Part shown: in pieces, positions 44,000 to 52,424 of the stretch | Layout: each line of letters begins with the position of its first letter | How positions within the stretch are numbered: position 1 is the stretch's first letter | Assembly: GCA_964610575.1 (NCBI GenBank) | Contig: CAZSYX010000003.1 | Span: forward strand, 1 to 64,000 | From: JADJWR01 sp964610575 | GTDB taxonomy: Bacteria; Pseudomonadota; Gammaproteobacteria; Burkholderiales; Burkholderiaceae_F | Direction of reading: 5' to 3' | Length of the DNA: 64,000 nucleotides | Notes under the pieces: generated by a model | Databases searched by the model: none | The model's input: the letters and a program-made list of their open reading frames with translations, nothing else | What the model was told of the DNA's origin: nothing | Program-made: the position numbers and the translations under genes

Positions 44000-44887
44000 T
44001 CAGCGGCTCTTGATCATCGTACCGACGCCGGCGTCGGTGAGGATCTCGAGCAGCAGACAGTGGTCGACGCGGCCGTCGATGATGTGCACGGCGGTTACGC
44101 CGCTCTTGGCCGCCTCCAGTGCCGAGGAGATCTTTGGCAGCATGCCGCCGGAGATGGTGCCGTCGGCGAACAGGTCGTCGATCTGCCGCGAGGTCAGCCC
44201 CGTGAGCAGCTTGCCGTTCTTGTCGAGCACGCCGGGCGTGTTGGTCAGCATCACCAGCTTTTCGGCCTTCAGGATCTCGGCGATCTTGCCGGCGACGACG
44301 TCGGCATTGATGTTGTAGGTCTCGCCGTCGGCGCCGAAGCCGATCGGCGAGATTACCGGGATGAAGGCGTCGTCCTGCAGCGCCTTGACCACCGCCGGGT
44401 TGATCGCCTCGATCTCGCCGACATGGCCCATGTCGTGGCTCTTGGTCGGATCGTCCTTGTCCGGCATGCGCAGCTTGCGGGCCCGGATCAGCGCGCCGTC
44501 CTTGCCGGTGAGTCCGACGGCCTGGCCGCCGAAGCTGTTGATCATCGTCACCAGCTCGCCCTGAACCTCGCCGGCCAGCACCCATTCGACGACTTCCATC
44601 GTCTCCGCATCGGTGACCCGCATGCCCTGGATGAACTGCGATTTCTTGCCGACGCGCTCCAGCGCCTCGTCGATCTGCGGCCCGCCGCCGTGCACGACCA
44701 CCGGGTTCATGCCGACCAGCTTCAGCAGCACCACGTCGTGGGCGAAGCTCTCCTTCAGCTGCTGGTCGATCATCGCGTTGCCGCCGTACTTGACCACGAT
44801 GGTCTTGCCGTGGAAGCGGCGGATGTAGGGCAGCGCCTCGGACAGGATGTCGGCCTTGATCTCCGGCGTGATCTGCGAGCGATCCAT
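44000..44887 (-). CDS. argB: acetylglutamate kinase
   Basis: The second step of arginine synthesis, phosphorylating N-acetylglutamate. The 295-aa protein has the amino-acid-kinase motifs TIVVKYGGNAMID, NPVVVHGGGPQIDEALER, TYNINADVVAGKIAEILKAE and GGMLPKISSALEAAKSGV. It begins MDRSQITPEIKADILSEALP. It is first in its minus-strand group, 125 bp from the divergent HMA gene. Confidence 0.97.
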   Translation of the reverse strand: MDRSQITPEIKADILSEALPYIRRFHGKTIVVKYGGNAMIDQQLKESFAHDVVLLKLVGMNPVVVHGGGPQIDEALERVGKKSQFIQGMRVTDAETMEVVEWVLAGEVQGELVTMINSFGGQAVGLTGKDGALIRARKLRMPDKDDPTKSHDMGHVGEIEAINPAVVKALQDDAFIPVISPIGFGADGETYNINADVVAGKIAEILKAEKLVMLTNTPGVLDKNGKLLTGLTSRQIDDLFADGTISGGMLPKISSALEAAKSGVTAVHIIDGRVDHCLLLEILTDAGVGTMIKSR

Positions 44888-45012
44888 TGACAGTCTCTTT
44901 CTTCGACTCCTGTGAGGGAAAGAAGTCTAGCAAGCGCCCTTCGCGCAATGCCGCGCCGGCACCATCACGAGTGACGACGCTCTAAGATTCACCACCTTGC
45001 GGAGACGGAGCC

Positions 45013-45219
45013 ATGGCCCGGGAATTCGAAATCAGCGGCATGCACTGCGGTGGTTGCGTCAATCGCGTCGCCAAGGCCCTGCGGACGATCGACGCCGGCG
45101 TCGCCGTCACCCTCGAGCCGCCTCGCGCGCGGTTTTCCGACGCAGCGCAAGTTTCGGTGGATGCCGTCAATGCGGCGCTGTCGAGGATCGGCGAGTACCG
45201 CGCCAGCGAAGTGGCGTAG
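45013..45219 (+). CDS. heavy-metal-associated (HMA) domain protein
   Basis: A 68-aa single-domain CopZ-like protein. The metal site is Met10-His-Cys12-Gly-Gly-Cys15 (MHCGGCVN), followed by a ferredoxin-like beta-alpha-beta fold. It would bind Cu(I) or another soft metal; no P-type ATPase or copper regulator lies nearby, so its partner is unknown. GGAG precedes the ATG. It is an isolated plus-strand gene, convergent with hslU. Confidence 0.85.
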   Translation: MAREFEISGMHCGGCVNRVAKALRTIDAGVAVTLEPPRARFSDAAQVSVDAVNAALSRIGEYRASEVA

Positions 45220-45246
45220 CGGGGCCCTCGCCGCCGACCTGCCTCG

Positions 45247-46560
45247 CTAGAGCACGTAGCGGGCGAGGTCCTCGTTGCGCGACAGCTCGGCAAGGCGCGA
45301 ATCGACATAGGCGGCGTCGACGCGCAGATCGCGCCGCTGGCCGCTGCCGGCATCGAAGGAGACTTCTTCCAGCAGCCGCTCCATCACCGTGTAAAGGCGG
45401 CGCGCGCCGATGTTCTCGGTCTTCTCGTTGACCGAGCAGGCGATCTCGGCCAGCCGCGTGATGCCGTCCGGCGTGAAGCTGAGCGTGACCTCGTCGGTGG
45501 CCAGCAGTGCTTCGTACTGGCGCGTCAGGCAGGCGTCGGTGCCGGTCAGGATGCGTTCGAAGTCCTGCACCGACAGCGAGCCGAGTTCGACCCGGATCGG
45601 AAAGCGCCCCTGCAGTTCCGGAATCAGGTCCGACGGCTTGGCGTAGTGGAAGGCGCCGGAGGCGATGAACAGGATGTGATCGGTCTTCACCATGCCGTAC
45701 TTGGTGTTGACCGTGGTCCCCTCGACCAGTGGCAGCAGGTCGCGCTGCACGCCCTGGCGCGACACGTCGGCGCCGGCGACCTCGGAACGGGCGGCGATCT
45801 TGTCAATCTCGTCGAGGAAGACGATGCCGTTCTGCTCGACGCCCGCCAGCGCGCGGGTCTTCAGTTCCTCCTCGTTGACGAGCTTGGCGGCTTCCTCGTC
45901 GACCAGCATCTTGAACGCCTCGCGCACGCGCAGCTTGCGGCTGCGTTGCCGGCCCTGGCCCATGTTGGCGAACATCGACTGGATCTGCTGCGTCAGTTCC
46001 TCCATGCCGGGCGGCGCCATCACTTCCATCGTCGGCGCCGGCGCTGCCACCTGGATCTCGATCTCGGCGTCGTCGAGCTGCCCCTCGCGCAGCTTCTTGC
46101 GGAACTTCTGCCGCGCCGCACCTTCATCGTCGCGGCGCGTCTCGCCAAGGGGAAGCGGCACCAGCACGTCGAGGATGCGGTCCTCGGCGACATCCTCGGC
46201 ACGGGCACGCATCTTCTTCATCTCGGCCTCGCGCGTGAGCTTCACCGCGATATCGACCAGGTCGCGGATGATCGAATCGACATCGCGCCCGACGTAGCCG
46301 ACCTCGGTGAACTTGGTCGCCTCGACCTTGATGAAAGGCGCGTCGGCAAGCCGCGCCAGGCGGCGCGCGATCTCGGTCTTGCCGACCCCGGTCGGCCCGA
46401 TCATCAGGATGTTCTTCGGCGTGATCTCGCTGCGCAGCGGTTCCTCGACGTTCTGCCGGCGCCAGCGGTTGCGCAGCGCAATCGCCACCGCGCGCTTGGC
46501 ACTGTCCTGGCCGATGATGTGCTTGTTCAGTTCGTGAACGATTTCGCGGGGGGTCATCAT
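45247..46560 (-). CDS. hslU: ATP-dependent protease ATPase subunit HslU
   Basis: The AAA+ unfoldase that feeds HslV. The 437-aa protein has MTPREIVHELNKHIIGQDSA, Walker A IGPTGVGKTEIARRLA, the pore loop KVEATKFTEVGYVGRDVDSI, the I-domain insertion at about 110-235, Walker B IVFLDEIDKIAARS and a C-terminus ending LARYVL that docks into HslV. Two ATG codons (46560, 46557) are possible starts. A 143-bp spacer separates it from hslV, longer than usual for this pair. Confidence 0.97.
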   Translation of the reverse strand: MMTPREIVHELNKHIIGQDSAKRAVAIALRNRWRRQNVEEPLRSEITPKNILMIGPTGVGKTEIARRLARLADAPFIKVEATKFTEVGYVGRDVDSIIRDLVDIAVKLTREAEMKKMRARAEDVAEDRILDVLVPLPLGETRRDDEGAARQKFRKKLREGQLDDAEIEIQVAAPAPTMEVMAPPGMEELTQQIQSMFANMGQGRQRSRKLRVREAFKMLVDEEAAKLVNEEELKTRALAGVEQNGIVFLDEIDKIAARSEVAGADVSRQGVQRDLLPLVEGTTVNTKYGMVKTDHILFIASGAFHYAKPSDLIPELQGRFPIRVELGSLSVQDFERILTGTDACLTRQYEALLATDEVTLSFTPDGITRLAEIACSVNEKTENIGARRLYTVMERLLEEVSFDAGSGQRRDLRVDAAYVDSRLAELSRNEDLARYVL

Positions 46561-46583
46561 GTTGAGTCGCGCCCCTCGCGTAC

Positions 46584-46600
46584 GCGACCCTGCGGGTCGC
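46584..46600 (-). other. hairpin in the hslV-hslU spacer
   Basis: GCGACCC (46584-46590) and GGGTCGC (46594-46600) form a 7-bp stem with a 3-base loop, in a 143-bp spacer (46561-46703) that also holds several GC-rich short inverted repeats (for example GCCCTTCGGGC near 46636). These may slow transcription or stabilise the hslV portion of the message. I see no coding frame there. Confidence 0.4.
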
Positions 46601-46703
46601 ACGTGCGCTCGGGGCGGTTGAAGTTAGGCGCGCGCCCTTCGGGCGGCCGGGCGGGCGCGCGCAGGTCAAAGACGGGAAGAACTCGTCACTTCGTCGCCAA
46701 CGA

Positions 46704-47240
46704 TTAGTCGATCGACTCGATGGTGTGCGACTGGTTGGTGTAGATGCACAGGTCGCCGGCGATGGTCAGGGCTTTCTTGACGATCTCGGCGGGCGCCAGT
46801 TCGGTGTTGTCGATCAGCGCGCGGGCGGCGGCCTGGGCGTAGGGGCCGCCGGAGCCGATGGCGATCAGGCCGAATTCCGGCTCCAGCACGTCGCCGTTGC
46901 CGGTGATGATCAGCGAGGTCTCGCGGTCCGCAACCGCCAGCATTGCCTCCAGCCGACGCAGGATGCGGTCGGTGCGCCAGTCCTTGGCCAGTTCCACCGC
47001 CGAGCGCAGCAGATTGCCCTGGTGCTTCTCCAGCTTCGCCTCGAAGCGCTCGAACAGAGTGAACGCATCGGCGGTGGCGCCGGCGAAACCGCCAAGAATG
47101 CGGTCGTGATACAGGCGGCGCACCTTGCGCGCGGTCTGCTTGACGACGACATTGCCTAGGGTGACCTGGCCGTCGCCGCCCATGGCCACCCGGCTGCCGC
47201 GCCGGGCGCTGACGATCGTTGTGCCGTGGAACGGTTCCAT
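46704..47240 (-). CDS. hslV: ATP-dependent protease peptidase subunit HslV
   Basis: The proteasome-like threonine peptidase partner of HslU. The 178-aa protein starts MEPFHGTTIVSARRG; removal of six residues would expose Thr7, the N-terminal nucleophile. Other motifs are GGDGQVTLGN, VRRLYHDRILGGFAGATADAF, GNGDVLEPEFGLIAIGSGG and the C-terminal CIYTNQSHTIESID. This six-residue propeptide form is common in betaproteobacteria. Confidence 0.97.
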   Translation of the reverse strand: MEPFHGTTIVSARRGSRVAMGGDGQVTLGNVVVKQTARKVRRLYHDRILGGFAGATADAFTLFERFEAKLEKHQGNLLRSAVELAKDWRTDRILRRLEAMLAVADRETSLIITGNGDVLEPEFGLIAIGSGGPYAQAAARALIDNTELAPAEIVKKALTIAGDLCIYTNQSHTIESID

Positions 47241-47294
47241 TGCTGCGATTTGGGGGCGATGGCGCCGGATTCAACCGGGGCGCGTCGCAGCTCT

Positions 47295-48839
47295 TCAGGT
47301 GTGGCGCGTATGCACCGGGGCGATCGCGGTGACGCCGAGAAGGTGCAGCAGGGACGCCACCAGCGTGTTGGCATTGCGCATTTCGATAGTCGCGCCGCCC
47401 TTGCGAATCCTTTGCAGTGTGCCCAGCAGCGCTGAGCCCGCCGAAAACGCCAGCCGTCGCAACTGCAGGCAGTCGATGACCACCTGCTGCTGGTTCTTCG
47501 CCGCGGCAACCAGGCGGCCGAAGTGCGGCTCGCCATCGCCCTCGACCACGCCGCGCAGCTCGAGCGGCGATCCCGCTGCCGCGCTGTCTGCCACGGCCGC
47601 CGGCGCGTTGGAAGCGGCGGCCACCTTCAGGTTGGCGGCAGGCGGCTCCCAGGACGGTGGCGAAACCTCGAAGGTGATGCAGTACTGGATGGCCGCTTCT
47701 TCGAACTCCTCGTGCTTGTTGAGCATGCGCAGCACTTCCAGCAGCAGCATCCACAATGCATCGGAAGGATCGCGGCGGCCCGACTCGACCGCGCGGGACA
47801 GGACATCGGCAAAGCCCGCCGCGCCGACCAGGGTCAGTTCGCGATGCGAGCGCTTGAAGGCGCTGAGCACGCGCAGCAGCAGGCTGGCCCCGGCGATGTC
47901 GACCGACCGCGCGTCCGACACATCGAGCTGCACGGCGGCGTGCGCTGCCGTCAGGCCGCGCAGCTGCTCGAGGAGGCCGACGATGCCGGCGTCGATCAGA
48001 TGCGGCAGCCGTACGCTTGGCGCGCCGCTCTGGGTCGCCGCCTGCGGGGCGCCCTTCACGGCCGGCCGGTTGGGCGCGGCCTCGACATAGTTCATCCAGG
48101 CGGGCGGAGAGTTCTCGAAGCGCAGCGCGTAGTCCATGGTCAGCTGCTCGAACGCTGCCCGGTCGCCACGCTGGTTCACCAGTTCGAAGAGCATGTGCCA
48201 GGCCATCCGGGTGGCACTGCCGAGGTCGTCGCGCCGCAGACCGGCGCGAAGCACGGCCTCGGCGGCATCAAGCTGGCCATTTGAGAAGAGGATCGCCGTC
48301 TCGTCGATGACCGAGCTGCCGCCGGACGTGTTGATCTCGATCGCGTCGATGTCGCCGGCAAGCATGTCCGAGTTGACGTCGAGCGAGGCGACCACCGTGG
48401 CCACGACGGTGGTCGACTTGCCCAGCGGCGGAATGGTGTTGCCGGACTTGATGATCGTTGCTGGCGCTGGCGCTGGCACCGGCGCGGGCGATGGCGCCCG
48501 TGCGGGCGCGCCCGAGTTGCGGCCAGCGCCATGCATCATGTCCCGCGCCATCTCGGCCTCAATGGCGTCGATCTTTGCTGCCGTCTGGCGGGCGTGGTCG
48601 CGCTGGCGCTCGCGCTCGGGCACCGCGGTTTCCGTCATCGGGATGCCCGTGCTCGGCAGGCTGGACCGGTCGAGCGAACGGTTCGTCGGACCGGAAAGCG
48701 GCCGACCGATCGGCTTGGGCATCGGCCGGGTCGCCACGTCGGTTCCACCGCCCGTGCGCGGCGCCGCCGACGGCTTACCGCGGCCGCCGGGCCCCTTCTT
48801 GGCGTCCTTCGGATCCTTCTTGAAAAAGGAAAAAACCAC
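47295..48839 (-). CDS. two-STAS-domain protein, function unknown
   Basis: A 514-aa protein adjacent to hslV. It starts with a short hydrophobic/basic segment (VVFSFFKKDPKDAKK), then a long disordered Pro/Ala/Gly-rich region to about 150, a helical region (LFSNGQLDAAEAVLRAGLRR) and two STAS-like modules: one at about 275-350 (LDVSDARSVDIAGASLLLRV) and one at about 415-505 (VVIDCLQLRRLAFSAGSALL). STAS domains are phospho-switches or lipid-transport accessories; the Ser of each is in a plausible position. GTG at 48839 is preferred since the longer frame has only a TTG start. Confidence 0.75.
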   Translation of the reverse strand: MVFSFFKKDPKDAKKGPGGRGKPSAAPRTGGGTDVATRPMPKPIGRPLSGPTNRSLDRSSLPSTGIPMTETAVPERERQRDHARQTAAKIDAIEAEMARDMMHGAGRNSGAPARAPSPAPVPAPAPATIIKSGNTIPPLGKSTTVVATVVASLDVNSDMLAGDIDAIEINTSGGSSVIDETAILFSNGQLDAAEAVLRAGLRRDDLGSATRMAWHMLFELVNQRGDRAAFEQLTMDYALRFENSPPAWMNYVEAAPNRPAVKGAPQAATQSGAPSVRLPHLIDAGIVGLLEQLRGLTAAHAAVQLDVSDARSVDIAGASLLLRVLSAFKRSHRELTLVGAAGFADVLSRAVESGRRDPSDALWMLLLEVLRMLNKHEEFEEAAIQYCITFEVSPPSWEPPAANLKVAAASNAPAAVADSAAAGSPLELRGVVEGDGEPHFGRLVAAAKNQQQVVIDCLQLRRLAFSAGSALLGTLQRIRKGGATIEMRNANTLVASLLHLLGVTAIAPVHTRHT

Positions 48840-49153
48840 CGCCTGTCCCGAATTGTTCCCGAAATCCCGCGGCCTCAATGTCCCAGGCCACGGGGAAGTG
48901 TCAGCGCCCAGTCGCTGCCGATGGCGGCAGCGCGGCCGTCGCCGGCGCGATGCCGGCTGCGCGGCACGACACGGGATTACCGTGAACGACTATAACAACT
49001 TTGCCTCTTGGCGCACCGATGCGTACGGACTAAATCGCCGCCTCATTCGTACCGCCAACGGGCTAGAACGTCACGACGGCATCCGGCCGACGATGGGCGC
49101 CGGCGACCGGGCCGCGGTTGGGCAGGCGGGCGCGGCCGCGCACCGCCGACGCG
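48840..49153. promoter_or_regulatory. 314-bp spacer between STAS and dksA genes
   Basis: It lies between two minus-strand genes. A minus-strand TATAGT box (48989-48994) in an AT-richer patch about 150 bases before the STAS start is the best promoter candidate; its -35 region is poor. Near the dksA end is a palindromic CGCGGCCGCG (49131-49140) without a T-run. I see no RNA gene or convincing frame. Confidence 0.4.
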
Positions 49154-49996
49154 TCAGTCGCCGAACAGCTTCTGCTTCAGTTCGCGGCGCTGCTGCGCCT
49201 CGAGAGACAGCGTCGCCGTGGGACGCGCGAGAAGCCGCGGGATGCCGATCGGATCGCCCGTCTCTTCGCAGAAACCGTAATCGCCGCTTTCTATGCGCTG
49301 CAGCGCCGCCTGCACCTTCTTCAGCAGCTTGCGCTCGCGATCACGCGTGCGCAGTTCCAGCGCGTGCTCTTCCTCGATCGTCGCGCGGTCAGCCGGGTCA
49401 GGCACGATCACCGTCTCGCGCAGATGCTCGGTCGTCTCGCCGGCATTGTTGAGCAGTTCCTGCTCCATCCGCTGCAGCCGGTACTTGAAGAAGGCGAGCT
49501 GCTCGTCATTCATGTAGGCCGCATCCGGCATCTTGAGCAGGTGCTCTTCGGTCGGCAGGCGGCGGCCGTTCAGGACGACCGGCTCCTCGCTGCGGTGTGC
49601 GGAACGGCTGAGCAGGTACTCGTGCGCGGCCGCAACTTCCTTGGCGCTGGCCGGTGCGACCGGCTTGGGCGCCGGCCCCGGACGGCGCGCAGCCGCTGCC
49701 GGCGCGGCCGGCGAAGCCTTCGCTGCCACCGGCTTGGCAGCCGCAGCCCGCGCCTTGGTCGCTGCGGGCGCTGCCTTCGGGGCACCCTTCGGCGCAGCCT
49801 TCGGGGCAGCCTTCGGCGCCGGCTTGTGCGCTGCCTTCGCCGCGGGCTTCACCACGCGTTTCGCCACGTGTTTCGCAGCAGGTTTCGCGGCGGGCTTCGG
49901 CGTTTTCTTTGCCGCCGCCTTCACAGGCTTGGCTGCCTTCGCTGCCTTGGCGGCCACTTTCCTTGCCGGCTTCGCTGTCTTTGCTTTCGCAACCAT
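49154..49996 (-). CDS. dksA: RNA polymerase-binding transcription factor DksA with Lys/Ala/Pro-rich N-terminal extension
   Basis: It binds the RNA polymerase secondary channel and mediates ppGpp control. The last roughly 150 residues are DksA: ILPxEEHLLKMPDAAYMN-like start (here PTEEHLLKMPDAAYM), the coiled-coil tip Asp200-x-x-Asp203-x-Ala205 (DPADRA) and a globular end IESGDYGFCEETGDPIGIPR. Of the four zinc cysteines of E. coli DksA only one (Cys243) remains, as in other betaproteobacterial forms. Residues 1-118 are a low-complexity extension rich in Lys, Ala and Pro, resembling histone H1 tails. The ATG at 49996 is unambiguous. It lies 38 bases after cobW and may share its transcript. Confidence 0.93.
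   Translation of the reverse strand: MVAKAKTAKPARKVAAKAAKAAKPVKAAAKKTPKPAAKPAAKHVAKRVVKPAAKAAHKPAPKAAPKAAPKGAPKAAPAATKARAAAAKPVAAKASPAAPAAAARRPGPAPKPVAPASAKEVAAAHEYLLSRSAHRSEEPVVLNGRRLPTEEHLLKMPDAAYMNDEQLAFFKYRLQRMEQELLNNAGETTEHLRETVIVPDPADRATIEEEHALELRTRDRERKLLKKVQAALQRIESGDYGFCEETGDPIGIPRLLARPTATLSLEAQQRRELKQKLFGD
49766..49813 (-). repeat. four 12-bp tandem repeats inside dksA
   Basis: They encode four copies of Lys-Ala/Gly-Ala-Pro (residues 62-77) in the N-terminal extension. The DNA units are near-identical (GCCTTCGGGGCA/C type on the plus strand), so the length could vary by slippage. Confidence 0.7.
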
Positions 49997-50034
49997 GTCT
50001 TCCTACCTCGTTACCTGCCTCGCCGGGCTCGCGT

Positions 50035-51126
50035 TCAGCGCGCCAGGCAGGCCTCCAGGCCCTTGAGAATCGCGTCCTTCGGAAGGTTGCGCCCGATGAA
50101 CACCATCTTGCTGCCGGGCTTCTCGTCTTTGCCCCAGGGGCGGCCGACGTCGGCGCCCATGAGCATGTGCACGCCCTGCAAGATCATCCGTCGCGGGCTG
50201 CCGTCCATAAAAAGCACGCCTTTATACCGAAGCATGTCCTGACCGTAAACCTGGGTCAGGGCCCCCATGTACTCCTCGAGCTTGCCGGCGTCGAAAGGCC
50301 GCTTCGACTGGAATACGAAAGCCTTGATCGCATCGTCGTGGTGGTGATGTCCGCCATGGCCATGATCGCCGTGATCGTGGTCGTGACCATGACCATGGTC
50401 ATGATCGTGATGATGATCGTGGTGATGATGGTCACCCCGGGCGTGCGCCGCATCGGGGTGCTCGGCCGCCAGGAACTGCGGGTCGATCTCGAGGATGGCG
50501 TTCAGGTTGAAGCCGCGCAGGTCGAGGACCTCGGCGAGCGGGATTTCCCCCATCTGCACCGCGCGGATCGGCGCACGCGGGTTCATGTTCATCAGCCGCT
50601 CGCGCAGGGACGCGACCTCGTCGGCCGACGCCAGGTCGGTCTTGGTGAGCAGGATGCGGTCGGCGAAACCGACCTGGCTCTGCGCTTCCGGCTGCGCGTC
50701 GAGGGTGGCGTGGCCGTGTTTGGCATCGACCAGGGTGATCACCGCGTCGAGCAGGTAGTAAGACGCGATGTCGTCGTCCATGAAGAACGTCTGCGTCACC
50801 GGCCCCGGGTTGGCCATGCCGGTGGTCTCGATGATCACCCGCTCGAAGGCGAGTTCGCCGCGGCTGCGCTTGTCCTTCAGCTCGGACAGAATGCGCACCA
50901 GGTCGCCGCGCACCGTGCAGCAGATGCAGCCGTTGTTCATCTCGATGATCTGCTCCTCGGTGTCGGCGACCAGCAGATCGTTGTCCACCCCTTCGGGGCC
51001 GAATTCATTCTCGATCACCGCGATGCGGTGGCCGTGGCGCTCCTTCAGGATCCGGTTCAGCAGCGTCGTCTTGCCTGCGCCCAGGAACCCGGTCAGCACG
51101 GTGACGGGCACGTTCGGTTCGTTCAT
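50035..51126 (-). CDS. CobW/COG0523-family metal-chaperone GTPase
   Basis: A G3E GTPase of COG0523, associated with zinc or cobalt delivery. The 363-aa protein has the P-loop LTGFLGAGKTTLLNRIL, the metal motif NNGCICCTVRGDL (CxCC), LTKTDLAS (NKxD-like) and a His-rich stretch at about residues 223-262 with over twenty histidines in HHDHD-type repeats, then the CobW C-terminal domain ending LKGLEACLAR. The start is MNEPNVPVTVLTGFLG at 51126. The cobW-dksA pairing suggests a link to zinc status, but no Zur box was seen. Confidence 0.92.
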   Translation of the reverse strand: MNEPNVPVTVLTGFLGAGKTTLLNRILKERHGHRIAVIENEFGPEGVDNDLLVADTEEQIIEMNNGCICCTVRGDLVRILSELKDKRSRGELAFERVIIETTGMANPGPVTQTFFMDDDIASYYLLDAVITLVDAKHGHATLDAQPEAQSQVGFADRILLTKTDLASADEVASLRERLMNMNPRAPIRAVQMGEIPLAEVLDLRGFNLNAILEIDPQFLAAEHPDAAHARGDHHHHDHHHDHDHGHGHDHDHGDHGHGGHHHHDDAIKAFVFQSKRPFDAGKLEEYMGALTQVYGQDMLRYKGVLFMDGSPRRMILQGVHMLMGADVGRPWGKDEKPGSKMVFIGRNLPKDAILKGLEACLAR

Positions 51127-51194
51127 GGCTACCCCCGCCGGACATCCGGCGGCTGCGGAAGGGGCGCGATTGTAGAAGATCCGCGCTGCCGCTC

Positions 51195-52406
51195 TCAGAG
51201 TCGCTGCAGCAGCAGGCCCTTGAGGTATTCGCCCTCGGGGTGGGTCATACGTAGGGGGTGGTCCTCGCCCGCTGCCAGCCGGCGCAGCAGCAACGCCTCG
51301 ACGCCGGCATCGATGACCGCGCCGGCGACGATCTTCTGGAACAGTTCGACGCCGATCGCGCCCGAGCAGGAGAAGGTCAGCAGGTAGCCGCCCGGCGCGA
51401 GCAGTCGCAGCGCGCTCAGGTTGATGTCCTTGTACGCGCGGGCAGCCCGGTCGACGTGGTGGTGACTGGCAGCGAACTTCGGCGGGTCGAGGATGATCAG
51501 GTCGAACGCGCGTCCGTCGGTGCGCAGCGAGCGCAGCGCATCGAAGACATTGGCCGCCTGCCACTGGCCGCCGGCCTCCGGCAGGCCGTTCAGCTGCCAG
51601 TTTTCCCTGGCCAGCGCCAGCGCCTCGGCCGACGAATCGATTGACAGCACTTCGCCGGCGCCTGCCGCCAGTGCGACCGAGAAGCCGCCCGTGTAGCAGA
51701 AGCAGTTCAGCGCGGTGACGGGACGACCGAGCTGAGCGCGGGCTCGTTTCGCCAGCTCGGATGCCAGTTCGCGGTTGTCGCGCTGGTCGATGTAGTAGCC
51801 GGTCTTGTGCCCGGCGCGCACGTCGACCCAGGATCGTCGACGGTGTTCGCGAATGCCGATGCGTGGGGGCGGCTCGGCGCCGCGCGCCACGCCGAACGTC
51901 GGTGGCAGGCCTTCGCGTGTGCGGCCGGCACTGTCGGAACGGTCGAAGATGTTTGCGCAGCCGGTCGCCGCGACCAGCGCGTCGAGCAGCGTTTCGCGGT
52001 GCGCCTCGACCCCGGCCGCCTGGAACTGCACGACCAGTTGATCGGCGTAACGATCGGCAATGAGTCCCGGCAGGCCGTCCGCCTCGCCGAACACCAGCCG
52101 CAGCGCGTCGCTCGCCGCAGCCAGATGCGCGCGCCGTGCCACTGCCTCGTGCACGCGCGCGGCCAGCCAGGAAGCATCGATGCGGTCGGTTTCGGCAAAG
52201 CTCCAGCAGCGCGCGCGCAAGGTCGACGAGGGTGAATAGGCTGCCCAGGCCAGCCATCGCCCGTCGTGGCTGCGCACGGCGATGGTTTCGCCCGATGCGG
52301 GCGTGCCCTTGACGCGGCCGATCGCGGTGTCATAGAGCCACGGATGCCGGCGCAGCAGCGAGCGCTCCTTGCCCGGTTTCAGGATCAGCTCAGCCGCGGC
52401 CTTCAT
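51195..52406 (-). CDS. rlmI: 23S rRNA (cytosine-1962-C5)-methyltransferase
   Basis: A SAM-dependent RNA methyltransferase with N-terminal PUA domain (LKPGKERSLLRRHPWLYDTA). The 403-aa protein has the RlmI/RlmK core WVDVRAGHKTGYYIDQRDNR, motif I NCFCYTGGFSVALAAGAGEV, DLIILDPPKF (motif IV) and FSCSGAIGVELF with the catalytic-type cysteine. It lies 18 bases after xerC and 68 bases before cobW. Confidence 0.93.
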   Translation of the reverse strand: MKAAAELILKPGKERSLLRRHPWLYDTAIGRVKGTPASGETIAVRSHDGRWLAWAAYSPSSTLRARCWSFAETDRIDASWLAARVHEAVARRAHLAAASDALRLVFGEADGLPGLIADRYADQLVVQFQAAGVEAHRETLLDALVAATGCANIFDRSDSAGRTREGLPPTFGVARGAEPPPRIGIREHRRRSWVDVRAGHKTGYYIDQRDNRELASELAKRARAQLGRPVTALNCFCYTGGFSVALAAGAGEVLSIDSSAEALALARENWQLNGLPEAGGQWQAANVFDALRSLRTDGRAFDLIILDPPKFAASHHHVDRAARAYKDINLSALRLLAPGGYLLTFSCSGAIGVELFQKIVAGAVIDAGVEALLLRRLAAGEDHPLRMTHPEGEYLKGLLLQRL

Positions 52407-52424
52407 TGCTCGCCGAATGCGGCC

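Noticed and set aside
49154..49300. DksA zinc-finger cysteines lost by a frameshift
   Set aside because: The frame is intact to a natural ending (LKQKLFGD), and single-cysteine DksA is the usual betaproteobacterial form, so it is not damage.
50330..50440. A CRISPR or DNA repeat array, from the repetitive ATG/GTG pattern
   Set aside because: It is the histidine/aspartate codon run of the CobW-type GTPase; there are no spacers or regular repeat units.
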